DNA from: Euonymus europaeus
Taxonomy: Eukaryota > Streptophyta > Magnoliopsida > Celastrales > Celastraceae
DNA length: 64,000 nt
Reading direction: 5' to 3'
Assembly: GCA_963580455.1 (NCBI GenBank)
Contig: OY756961.1
Coordinates: 19,697,001 to 19,761,000, forward strand
A program made the position numbers and the translations under genes. The notes under the pieces were generated by a model that was given only the letters and a program-made list of their open reading frames with translations, did no database searches and had not been told where the DNA came from. Of this stretch, positions 24,061 through 33,422 are shown piece after piece. How positions within the stretch are numbered: the stretch's first letter is position 1; every line of letters begins with the position of its first letter.

Positions 24061-24149
24061 TGAAATCCCATGAATTCATCACATCCCCTTCCCTTTATAT
24101 ATAATTGGCCATCCATACATCCATACAAGTTTGTAAATTTTTCCACAAG

Positions 24150-24770
24150 ATGGCAGCCACAATGCTTGCAAATCTCCAAACAAATAGAATTCAATGGAGG
24201 ATTAACGCGCGAATTACACGTATGTGAGATGCAATCAATTTAAGCAACGATGATGAACTCATTGGAATTGATATGATTCTAATCGACGAAGAGGTAAATA
24301 TGTTTGGATTGTTTATCATCTTTTAAGAGTATATCTCTATGTTGTTATCGATCAAGAAAGTTCAAATGGTTGTGACTTTTTAGGGATTCACAATGCATGC
24401 AACAATTGGCCAACGTCATGTCGATGTATTTAGGAGGCAATTGGAAGAGGGCAAAATATATCGTATCACTACTTTTCGAGTGGTAGAGAGCAAGCCTTAC
24501 TATAGGCCGATCGATTATGATCTGAAGATATTATTCTTGCCAACTATAAAAATATCAGAGATCTCTGATGGACCCCAACTTTCCATCTTAATGCACAAAT
24601 TTGATATAAAAAATCCTGATGAAATCATTGGCTGCCTAGATGAAATATCAGTGTTGACAGGTTATTTATTATCATTTGCCCTTAATTTATAATTCATTTC
24701 GTTGACTCCTTTTGTGTAACTCTATAATATTGATTTACCAATAGATGTGAGAGGTGTTCTTTTACAAAAC
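24150..24770 (+). pseudogene. RPA70-like/DUF223 OB-fold gene fragment, broken
   Basis: Three exons with good junctions: 24150-24293, 24384-24660 and from 24745. They give an OB-fold protein of the RPA1-like (DUF223) family often carried by plant Helitrons. Readable signatures are NRIQWRINARITRM, DELIGIDMILIDEE, then HATIGQRHVDVFRRQLEEGKIY, and VLTD-VRGVL across the second intron. An in-frame TGA at 24225-24227 follows ITRM, where relatives have a tryptophan, and the gene fades out after exon 3. It binds single-stranded DNA in intact relatives. Here it is a relic whose presence supports the Helitron call. Confidence 0.7.
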
Positions 24771-25262
24771 CAATTTTGACAAAAATAATTACTTATTTTT
24801 TATAGAATTTCAAATGAGACATTATCAACAACCAATTTCTGTCATGCCATAAGGAATACTGAGTACACAAGCATCAATTGCCTTCTGTTTTGCTAACGAT
24901 AGACTTCATCATCAAAGAGATGAAGAATTTATTACTCCCCCTCTTACAAATACAATAACATCTCATTATTATCAATACCATTCAGTAGCAAAATAATGTT
25001 GCAAAAACACCGATAGCTTGGAAGACATCTGTCTCTTTACATTAAAACAATTATTGCAAAACATGATCAGGATTCAAAAGTGAATTTTACATTCATAAAA
25101 TATGATTGAATTTTTCGTTTATTTTGAGATATTAATAAATGATAAATTAGCCTAAGCACGATTGAGAAAATGATTTACTATACTACTGTTTTGATCCTGT
25201 CATGAAAATTTTAAAATTTAAATATGTTCTCATAAATTTTTACTAAAATTATTACCATTAAA

Positions 25263-25289
25263 CCGCGCGTAGCGCGGGCATTACACTAG
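25263..25289 (+). repeat. Helitron 3'-terminal hairpin and CTAG end
   Basis: A six-base-pair GC stem with a three-base loop (25263-25277), then eight bases and CTAG. In plant Helitrons this hairpin acts as the rolling-circle terminator. Confidence 0.75.
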
Positions 25290-25472
25290 TTTAATATAAA
25301 AGTGAGAACTATCAAACAAAAGTTTTGTTTGAAGTATATCTACGATGGTTGAAGTCAATTTTCCATATGCAACTTGAATCTCACTACCCCAGTGTCCCCA
25401 ATTGCAATAGCCACACCCATTTAACAAATTCATGACATACTAAAGATTAAATAAGAAAGTACATAAACATAA
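25290..25472. other. Short spacer between Helitron and LTR element
   Basis: Unannotated sequence ending in CATAA (25468-25472), the left target duplication of the 13-kb LTR element. It was continuous with 38440 onward before that insertion. Confidence 0.7.
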
Positions 25473-25904
25473 TGTCGCAACCGAAATCACGACGCGTACC
25501 GACGCTATTTGAGAAAAAGAGATTAAAAATGTAAGAAAATGTAAGAGCCGCCACCAATTGATTATAGTGCAATTGGACACTAAATGTTAGGTCTGCGAAC
25601 CAAAGAAAATGGGTAAGGGGGTCTATTGAGTGTGGGGAAGGTGTTAGGCACCCCACAACTCCCTAGTCGGTTGCCTTTTAAATTGTTTATGCCTTTTCTT
25701 AAAAATGTTTCAAATTGTTTTAATGAATATCTCATGTGTCCGAAAAATAATTTATTGTCAAATGTGTGGAAGAAAACTCCATTAATTTTGAATAAACGTT
25801 AAAATAACTTATAAGTGACAATGTAATTAAAATTTTGGGTCAGGGGAAGAAAGATTGAAAAGTTTGCTTTATTATTGTTTATGAATTATATTCCTCAAAA
25901 ATAG

Positions 25905-26480
25905 AATATTTAAAGAAACCAATACTTTGATATTCCCTAACATCTATTCAAGGAATTTAAACTTTGTTTTTTTTAAAAGAAATGTTTCGAGAAATCAATA
26001 CTTTGAAATTCTCTAACATTATTGGATGTTTGAAAGAAATCTCTCGAGAAACCAATACTTTGATATTCTCTTAAGATAATCGAGTATTTGAAAGAAATGT
26101 CTCGAGAAACCAATACTTTGATAATCTCTAAACAAGGTTGGATGATTGAAGGAAATGTCTCGAGAAACCAATACTTTGATATTCTCTAAACAAGGTTAGA
26201 TGGTTGAAAGAAATGTCTCGAGAAACCAATACTTTGATATTCTCTAAACAAGGTTAGATGGTTGAAGGAAATGTCTCGAGAAACCAATACTTTGATATTC
26301 TCTAAACAAGGTTGGATGGTTGACGAAAAATGGTGGATGAGAAACCAATACTTTGATATTCTCTAAACAAGGTTGGATGGTTGACGAAAAATGGTGGATG
26401 AGAAACCAATACTTTGATATTCTCATATTTGTAGGATGAAATTTGTTGAGAAACAATACTTTGATATTCTCGAATTTATT
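25905..26480. repeat. About 58-bp tandem array inside the left LTR
   Basis: About ten units share GAGAAACCAATACTTTGATA and TTCTCTAAACAAGGTT. Outer units are diverged and central ones nearly identical, the usual pattern of ongoing slippage or unequal exchange. The same array is present in the right LTR at about 36100-36676. Confidence 0.9.
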
Positions 26481-27188
26481 GGATGTTTGGTGGGTTGAAC
26501 GTATGTAATCGTATGATTTGATTCTTTTTGGAATTATTTTAATAAACACTGAAATTAAATATAAACATACATATTAATCTAAGTAATACTATCTATACTA
26601 CTTTCACTATTTTATTACACTACTTGGGCTCATATATATAAAAAAAATTACAACCTAACCTATTATTGAAAACCCAAAACAAACAAGCCCAAATGCATCT
26701 AAATTCACTATGGCCCATGAATAATACAAACAGAAACCTTAAATCTCAATCAAACCCGGCCCAAATCAAATAGAATCTCAATCAAACCCGGCCCAAATCA
26801 AATAGAAACTGGCCCAAAAATTAAACTAACCCGAGCCTGTTAACAATGCAAACAAAACCTAAACCCCAAAAATAAAACAAATCCGGCCCGAAAAACAAAT
26901 AAACCTGGCCCAGAACCAAACAAACTAAACCTAGCCTACCCGAGCCCAAATGCCCAATAACAACAAAACTAAACCTCAAATGAACCCGACCCATAAACAC
27001 AAGTAAAGCCCGGCCCGACTCGGCACTGTTCATCATCTTCTCCAAGCTTCAGCCCAACTGGCACCAGCAACATCCCCTTCCTCTGCCGTCCGGCACACCT
27101 GCATGTCTTCCCGTCCAACCTGCAAACAAAGAAACAGAGCAGCAAACCAGCAAAACCAGATCCAAAAATCCACAATAACCTATTATTA

Positions 27189-27510
27189 CAGTCACCTTCT
27201 ATCGGAAACCGGGGTAAATAGACACCTTCAAATGGCAATCGCACCGATCATAATAAAGCTCCAAGTGTTGTGAAGTTACTGTCCAAATTTCACTTCGATC
27301 GGACCACGGATCGTTCCCCGATCGTTGATTGAAAAACCTGTGTGCAGTGTCTCTTCTCCCCAAAATTGCAGTCACTTTCTATCGGAAACCGGGGTAGATA
27401 GACACCTTCAAATGGCAATCGCACCGATCAGAATAAATATCCAAGTGCTGTGAAGTTACTGTCCAAATTTCACTCCGATCGGACCACGGATCTTTCCCCG
27501 ATCGTTCCGT
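27189..27510. repeat. 180-bp tandem duplication inside the LTR
   Basis: CAGTCAC(C/T)TTCTATCGG begins at 27189 and 27369. The shared part (about 140 bp) carries GATCGGACCACGGATC and CCCCGATCGTT. The right LTR has the same duplication at about 37385-37706. Confidence 0.88.
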
Positions 27511-28239
27511 CCAGAAAACTGGCGCAGCACCCCAAATCCACTCTCCTTCCTCTTCTTTTCCTTTTTTCTTCCCCTTCTTCTTCAAGCTTCGTTCGGCCTT
27601 TTCTGGTTTTTTCCTTCCGGATCCCCCCCAAAACCAACTCCAAGTCCTCCGGTTTTCTTCTCTCTAAAATCCTCTCAAGAACCTTCGGGTTCTTCCCCAA
27701 AAACAACTCTGGCTCCTCCGCCTTTTCTTTCTTTGTGTCGCTGCCTTCTCCTTTAATCACCAAAAACCAGTGGCTTCCACTCCTTCTCCACTATCTCCCA
27801 CCTTCTCTGCTTTTCCTTGTCATTCTCCACCAACCCTCTTTCTTTTTCCTTCCACTGCCGCACCTTGCTTCTTTCCTTCATCAAAACCTTTTAATTGTTT
27901 TAGTCCATTAGGGTTAGGTTTAGGTGGTTTTGGGCCAATGGTTTAGTTTAAGGTGATTTTGGGCCGGGTAGGTAAGCTAAATTGGAGTGGTGGGCTTAAT
28001 TAGGTAGGTTAATTTAGATGGGTAGATATTTGGACCTTAGATAAGGCAATGGGCCTAGCTAGGTGATATTAGGGAGTGGATTAAATGTAAGTATTTAGGG
28101 TTTAACTTTGGGCCCAGATTTTGGTGAATATTGGTCATTAAGGTTGTTTTTTCCTTTTTCTTTTTATTATTATTTTTTCAAAATTTTTTTATTATATTAT
28201 TAAAAATAATAAGCTCCCGGACAAAAATTGGGTACTACA

Positions 28240-28253
28240 GCTGCCCCCCTTTG
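28240..28253 (-). promoter_or_regulatory. Polypurine tract of the 13-kb element
   Basis: On the minus strand CAAAGGGGGGCAGC runs directly up to the LTR start TGTAGTACCC. It confirms the minus-strand orientation. Confidence 0.8.
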
Positions 28254-28329
28254 CGTGACTTTACAGAGTAAATGGCGCGCAAAGGAGTAGAAAGCCGATT
28301 TTTGTACCAATTGAAAAATGTAAAAATAA

Positions 28330-28940
28330 TGCACGGGATCATTGTAGCCATCTCCGGCTTGGCTGGAAAAATAAAATTGCTCGGGATCACTGTAGTCATC
28401 TCCGACTTGGCTTGAATGTTTGAAAAAAAAAATTTCTCGGGATCACTGTAGCCATCTCCGGCTTGGCTGGAAATTTTGAAAAATAAGATTGCTCGGGATC
28501 ACTGTAGCCATCTCCGGCTTGGCTGAAATTTTGAAGAATAAATTGCACGGGATCACTGTAGCCATTTCCGGCTTGGCTGAAATTTTGAAGAATAAATTGC
28601 ACGGGATCACTGTAGCCACTCCCAGCTTGGCAAACTTTTGAAATGTTTTTTATTTTTAAGAAATGTGCATGGGATCACTGTAGCCACTCCCAGCTTGGCT
28701 AACTTTTGAAATGTTTTTTCTTTTTTGTTTTAAGAAATGTGCATGGGATCACTGTAGCCATCCCCAACTTGGCAAAATTTGAATGAATTGGATTTTTTTT
28801 GATTTTTTTGAATTTTGTATTTACATAAAGAAATTCGCACAGGATCATGTAGCCACTCCTGGCTTGGCTAAATTTATTTATTTATTTTTGGTTTTGAATT
28901 TGTATGTACATAAAGAAATTTGCACTTGGCTGAATTTTGA
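28330..28940. repeat. About 56-65-bp tandem array next to the 3' LTR
   Basis: Nine or ten units contain GGGATCACTGTAGCCA followed by (C/T)TCCGGCTTGGCT or CTCCCAGCTTGGC. Rightmost units decay and acquire T-rich spacers. A minus-strand open frame here is only the translated repeat. It is distinct from the LTR array. Confidence 0.88.
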
Positions 28941-29089
28941 ATGAATTGGATTTTGATTTTTTGATTTTTTAGTTTTTTTTTGTTTTTTGTTTTTGCAAGC
29001 AATTTTATGAATTTTTATTTATTTTACATTTACACAAATATTTGCAGGGAATTTCTGTAACATGGGCTAGACTTGGATAAATGTTACAA

Positions 29090-30091
29090 TCACTGTAAAA
29101 TTCTCAATTGGGGCCTGTCCACATTCGCGACTACATTCAACAGTTGCTCCCACCTTTGTCGTCTTGCCTCCAATTGTTGCTCATGAGCTGGTGTTTCCTG
29201 AGTGTGGTCAGGTGATGGTGGTTTAGCAGCAGACCGAGATGTTTCTCCTAGTACTGGACCTTGAGACCGTGATGCTTGTAGTCTCTTTACAGTAGTGGCC
29301 ATTTGGTTAATACCCTTCCGCCAGTTATTTTTCTGCATAGTAATTACTGGATAAAGTAGAGAAACTTGGTTTAGAGGAGGATGAATGTGTTTGCTCAAAA
29401 CCAGTCAGGTAATGAGTCGTGGAAAATACAATTTCTCCACCTTCGTTGGTCTGTTCTCCACAAAACTCTGTGCCTTCAGAATAGTGGCCATAAAGAATTC
29501 TCCAATGTCGAACCAAACTCCTTTATACATGTAATATAAGGCATGGAGAATGTTACCCCGTCGCTGGTGGTGGTGACCAATGGGACAGAGGTTGTGTCGG
29601 ACAGCATCGTCCAGCAACCACATATTTGATGGCAGATATGAGCGACGTGTAGCCTTTACCTTCTCATCGATCTGTCCTCCACACATGTCATCAATTATCT
29701 CTTCCTTAGAGACAGACACCGGTGCTTTGAAACCAGTAGCCACTTCGTAAGAAGAGGGATACCCTAGACATTCACATATGTCCGCCGTGGTGAATCGGAA
29801 TTTTATACCAATTATTTCCACCTGATAAACAGGTTTTGATTCGGTTCTCGCACTCGATGGTAACATTTCTAAAGTTTCGTAGAAACCACGAACTATACGA
29901 GGATACACTGATAAATCACCCTCAGGATCAGGGTTAATCAGAAATGACATGGAATGATCATGGAGGTATTTCATAGCCCAGCAGGCGTTGGAATCTCTAA
30001 GAATATGAAAGTCAAATCGTCTCTCAGGAATGATTTCCGCTTTAGCAAACGATACAATCGTTTGTGAGCGGGGTGATAGATTATCATCCAT
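29090..30091 (-). pseudogene. ORF-B of the pol-less element: putative plant transposon protein, one in-frame stop
   Basis: The first 228 codons (30091-29405) start MDDNLSPRSQTIVSF and carry IIPERRFDFH, YPRIVRGFYETL, an IGIKFRFTTADICECLGYP stretch, GNILHALYYMYKGVWFDIG and end LYFPRLIT before TGA (29407-29405). The same frame stays open for about 104 more codons (to 29090) with a polar, Gln/Arg-rich tail, so the full frame would be about 333 codons. The layout parallels ORF-A motif by motif. The family is widespread in plant LTR elements; its biochemical role is not known to me. I list it as broken because of the TGA. Termination there, or rare readthrough, would also be possible. Confidence 0.65.
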
Positions 30092-31476
30092 TCGAAAGGT
30101 CGAAAGATGGTGTATCTGAAAAGGTTATGGAAATGAATGTGCGATGATCCGAACAAAATCAGGAATGGTGACGAAGTGATGGTGAAAGTAGTCAGAAAAG
30201 AGAAAATGAACAGATTCAACAACGAAGATGTGCAGCTCTAGAAGAGAAAGAAAGAAGATTGGGCACGAGCAGGCAGACCATTACAGGTGAACTGCGAGTC
30301 TTTCAAGGAACGATGGAAAAAATTGGAATTTCGCATGGCGGGCAAACGTCGTCTCATGAGAAAATGAAAGATGTGACCGGACAGACAACACCTTTAAAGA
30401 AAGGTCAATTCATTGTCGAAAAGTGGTTAGAATATCATGATCAGGCACGGTGGAGGTGATAGAGAAATGTTGACTCCTCGATGAACGCAAAATTATTTAG
30501 CCAGAAAAGACAAAAAAGTAAAGAACGGTCCAAAATTCTAAAAAATGCGCCGAAAGTCAGGGTCACGTCTGTCTTCCCCCTTTTCTTTTTGTTTGCTTTT
30601 TATTTTTTATTTTAAAATTTTCCAGTGGATGCGTACGAGTGACAAGACATGAATGCAAATTGAAATAATTGATCGGGGTTTATAGCCTCCCGTCAGGGCA
30701 ATGATGAAAAGATTGATCAGGCACGATGGAGGTAATTCAAAACCTGATTCGAGAAAAATGACACCTTCAACATTGTACCTTTCGAACAAACTTGCAACAA
30801 TCATACAAAGGATATGCAATGATGATGTATGCAATGAGCCATTTTTATGACTTTTCAAAAACATGCGTGCAATTACGGATCCCTAGACCAGTCTGTTTCT
30901 TTATAGAGATTGTTCTTATTACTCAAAAAGTCTTCACTAAATGGTAAAAATGTCATTCACTCAAAAAACCAACTTTTGTGCAATTTTCAACTTTTTTTTT
31001 TACAAACATTTATAATTTCAACAGTTCATGTTCACTAAAACGTCTTTTGTTTATTTTAATGCCACATTTTATAATCAGGGTCGTCTCTCTTCTGATAATA
31101 CTTGCCTCGATCACATGTTTGTTCATCAGGTCTTTTTCAGCTTAGGGTGCCAAAATCTATCAATTCTTTCTCCAAAAGCAATATCCTAATGCAGTCATAT
31201 CATTCACTGTCAAGACTTCAATCAATGATAAATTCAATAGTACGACTAAGCATGCCAAGAATGAGAAATTTTTGGGATATGGAATCAGAATATGGCAATG
31301 GAAGGAATGAGTAGCAAAGCCGAAGAATGGATAACCTCATGATATTTAAAAAAATGAATGGTAATCAAGGAATTTTTTTTAGAGTAAGATATATACAGAA
31401 AGAGAAAGAAGGAAAAGAAAGAAAAGATAAATCGAAATTCTCCAAGATAAAATATGTGATAAGTCAAAGATTGTGC

Positions 31477-31879
31477 CCAAAATTGCCCCAGTTTTGGTGT
31501 GCACCCAATTAACAACAGTCAAATCCAGAACTCATGAAGTAGTCGCTCACCCAAACATATTTGTCTTCAAATTCCTTCTTCTGTATGATTTATCCCCGAT
31601 GAAATTGTAATAATAGGAACGTCGCACCCAAAACTGCCCCAGTTTTGGTGCTTGTGCAATCATGAAGCCTGAACTTTCCATGTCTCCCAACCAAAATTTC
31701 TTTGTCCAGATAACAGAAACATTGCACCCAAAACTGCCCCAGTTTTGGAGTATGTGCAATTAACTGTCATGGTGCGTGAGCAATTAACTGTCATGAAGCC
31801 GGAACTTTCCATGTCTCCCAACCAAAATTTCTTTGTCCAGATAACAGAAACATTGCACCCAAAACTGCCCCAGTTTTGG
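31477..31879. repeat. Four copies of a 21-bp perfect hairpin
   Basis: CCAAAACTG-CCC-CAGTTTTGG occurs at 31628-31648, 31728-31748 and 31859-31879. A copy with one G-T pairing change is at 31477-31497. The last two lie in a 131-bp tandem repeat, but the first two sit in otherwise different sequence, so the motif recurs beyond simple duplication. Each has a nine-base-pair stem and three-base loop on either strand. Confidence 0.9.
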
Positions 31880-31972
31880 AGCGTGATCTATTCACTGTCA
31901 TTCAATCTAAACACCATGAATCTGATTCATCCATATCAATTAGAGCGTCATTTCTGACTTTTACTCTAGCAT

Positions 31973-32120
31973 TTTGCTTTTTTACAAACCCTAATTTTTG
32001 TCAAGAATGCCTTTTCAGGTTTTCACTCAAGCGGATTTTTTTGTTTTTTTTTTGTTCTTTTTTACAAACCCTAATTTTTGCCAAGAATGCCTTTTCAGGT
32101 TTTCACTCAAGCGGGTTTTT
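31973..32120. repeat. About 79-bp tandem duplication
   Basis: TTTTTTACAAACCCTAATTT followed by a TTTTCAGGTTTTCACTCAAG block occurs twice, separated by a T-rich stretch. Confidence 0.85.
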
Positions 32121-32312
32121 TTTTTATCTGTCGAATGAATAACTGTACCATCATGATGGTAACTTTTTATACTGCTCGAGGATCAAGTCGATCATAATTG
32201 TTCAAATACTTTCTTTGAAGATAACAAGCAACAAGGGACAGACATGGAGATTAAAACATATTAGCTAACTCTCCATAAACAACAACAGTGCAAAGCTCAC
32301 AATGTTCAACAT

Positions 32313-33422
32313 TTAATGAAATGATGGAAAATAGAAATTCTCTGATTGGAATCCTGAGTTTTCATAATTTTCCAGAGAATAAAGATCCTGTTGTTGGGCT
32401 AGTGAAGTCGGAAACTGCATGTTATGCACTCCAAAGTTGCTGGCCAGCTGATTGTGCATCTGATCCATGGTCCCATTGGAGCCTGTAATATGTGCAATTA
32501 ACTGATCAATACTTTTAGACAGGTAATCCAGACGTGCCTCAATCTGCGTCATCCTTTCAGCTATAGCCATGGTTCCTGATGAACTGGAATAATGAACAGT
32601 AGAAGATCCAATCTCTGGATGAGCGTCAACAATCTCATCATCTTTGTAACGATTGATTATCCTATGATCAATCACTTGTCGGGGATTCTGCACCTCTTCA
32701 TGCGATTCCCAATGAACCCCAGCTCTCATACACAATGTACTAATCAGAGAAGGGAGACAAAGCCCTATAGTTGTTGTAGCATGAAGGCTGTGGATAATAG
32801 ACTTGTGTAAAACTTTCCCAACATCAATCGATTTTCCAGACAGAATAGAATAAAGCAACAATGCTCTATCTTTGGAAACGTCAACTGAATGAGTACTAGG
32901 CATGAGTTTCGCCCAAATAAAACGCATCCAAGCCTTGCTGTTCCTGATCATAGCTGCTGCGGGGAATGAGACTCCCACCCCTCTAAATTTCTTCCAGGCA
33001 GCGCCTGGTTTACATACTGTACAAATTACTGCATCCATATCAACATCAGATTCTAACAACTTAGAAAAATCATCGTCGACAAAGTTTGGAAGATTGTAAA
33101 CGTCATTAATGGTTTGGCTATCAAATGAAACTCTCGCACCTCGAACATTTATCTGTTCATAACCTACCATTGCATTGGCATAAAATTCTCTTAACAACTG
33201 AACGACTGCAGCTTTTGGCTGTGCAACGAGCTTCTCCCAACCTCGCTCAGCAATTATTCTAGCAATAGTGGGCTCCGTTGTATAAACAACCTGGATGCCT
33301 CTCTCCGGGATAATATTTCGCACACCAACTGATCGTTGGTATCTCTCAAATGCTTCCTGACTCACAAAGAGATTTTCATCATATATCTGAAGGGCTTGTG
33401 TGCGTTGTCTTTTGGAAGCCAT
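32313..33422 (-). CDS. ORF-A of the pol-less element: putative plant transposon protein
   Basis: Uninterrupted 369-codon frame starting MASKRQRTQALQIYDENLF. Features in order: IIPERGIQVVY (about 37-47), an ERGWEKL motif (about 59-65), REFYANAMVGY (about 78-88), INVRGARVSF then INDVYNLPNF (about 90-115), LLLYSILSGKSIDVGKVLH (about 187-207), LCLPSLISTLCMRAGVHW (about 222-240) and a C-terminal helical stretch (AIAERMTQIEARLDYLSKS, about 284-303). This matches the 'putative plant transposon protein' domain seen in many plant LTR elements. No retroviral gag zinc knuckle is present. It is first after the 5' LTR and leader, the usual gag place, so a structural role is plausible but inferred. It is the only intact ORF in the element. 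Confidence 0.75.
   Translation of the reverse strand: MASKRQRTQALQIYDENLFVSQEAFERYQRSVGVRNIIPERGIQVVYTTEPTIARIIAERGWEKLVAQPKAAVVQLLREFYANAMVGYEQINVRGARVSFDSQTINDVYNLPNFVDDDFSKLLESDVDMDAVICTVCKPGAAWKKFRGVGVSFPAAAMIRNSKAWMRFIWAKLMPSTHSVDVSKDRALLLYSILSGKSIDVGKVLHKSIIHSLHATTTIGLCLPSLISTLCMRAGVHWESHEEVQNPRQVIDHRIINRYKDDEIVDAHPEIGSSTVHYSSSSGTMAIAERMTQIEARLDYLSKSIDQLIAHITGSNGTMDQMHNQLASNFGVHNMQFPTSLAQQQDLYSLENYENSGFQSENFYFPSFH

Larger units (their letters stand above)
22209..25289 (+). mobile_element. Probable non-autonomous Helitron
   Basis: The right end has the plant Helitron signature: a GC-rich hairpin CCGCGC-gta-GCGCGG at 25263-25277, then a short AT-rich spacer and a terminal CTAG (25286-25289) followed by T. 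The left end is placed at TCCTCTCTACTATTAAG (22209), preceded by A, which fits insertion between A and T and resembles the common TCTCTACTATTA start. Inside lie a broken RPA/OB-fold gene (24150 onward) and direct repeats (23158-24060). No Rep/helicase is present, so it could not move by itself. The right end is well supported. The left end is a best guess, and a different start would change the length. Confidence 0.55.
25473..28239 (-). repeat. Left LTR (3' LTR in element sense)
   Basis: 2767 bp, TGTCGCAACC at the left edge and TACTACA at the right (TG...CA on either strand). It contains a tandem array of about 58-bp units (25905-26480) and a 180-bp tandem duplication (27189-27510). A CT-rich block lies at 27540-27880. 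Open frames in the CT-rich block on both strands are by-products of base composition. Confidence 0.92.
30100..32312. other. Non-coding spacer between the two ORFs of the pol-less element
   Basis: No supported gene. It contains four copies of a 21-bp hairpin (31477, 31628, 31728, 31859), a 131-bp tandem duplication around two of them, and a tandem duplication of about 79 bp at 31973-32120. Confidence 0.7.

Noticed and set aside
25905..26480. CRISPR-like pattern of regularly spaced repeats
   Set aside because: Units are contiguous tandem repeats without unique spacers, inside a plant LTR. No cas genes.
26244..26549. 101-codon minus-strand frame with repeated ENIKVL peptides (also at 36440-36745)
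   Set aside because: Translated tandem repeat within the LTR, not a gene.
27450..27911. A 153-codon plus-strand frame and an overlapping minus-strand frame inside the LTR (and their copies near 37646-38107)
   Set aside because: Both come from a CT-rich low-complexity block. The protein is Ser/Leu/Phe/Pro-rich without domains, and element transcription runs the other way.
28396..28602. Minus-strand frame with repeated FILQNFSQAG peptides
   Set aside because: It is only the translation of the 56-65-bp tandem array.
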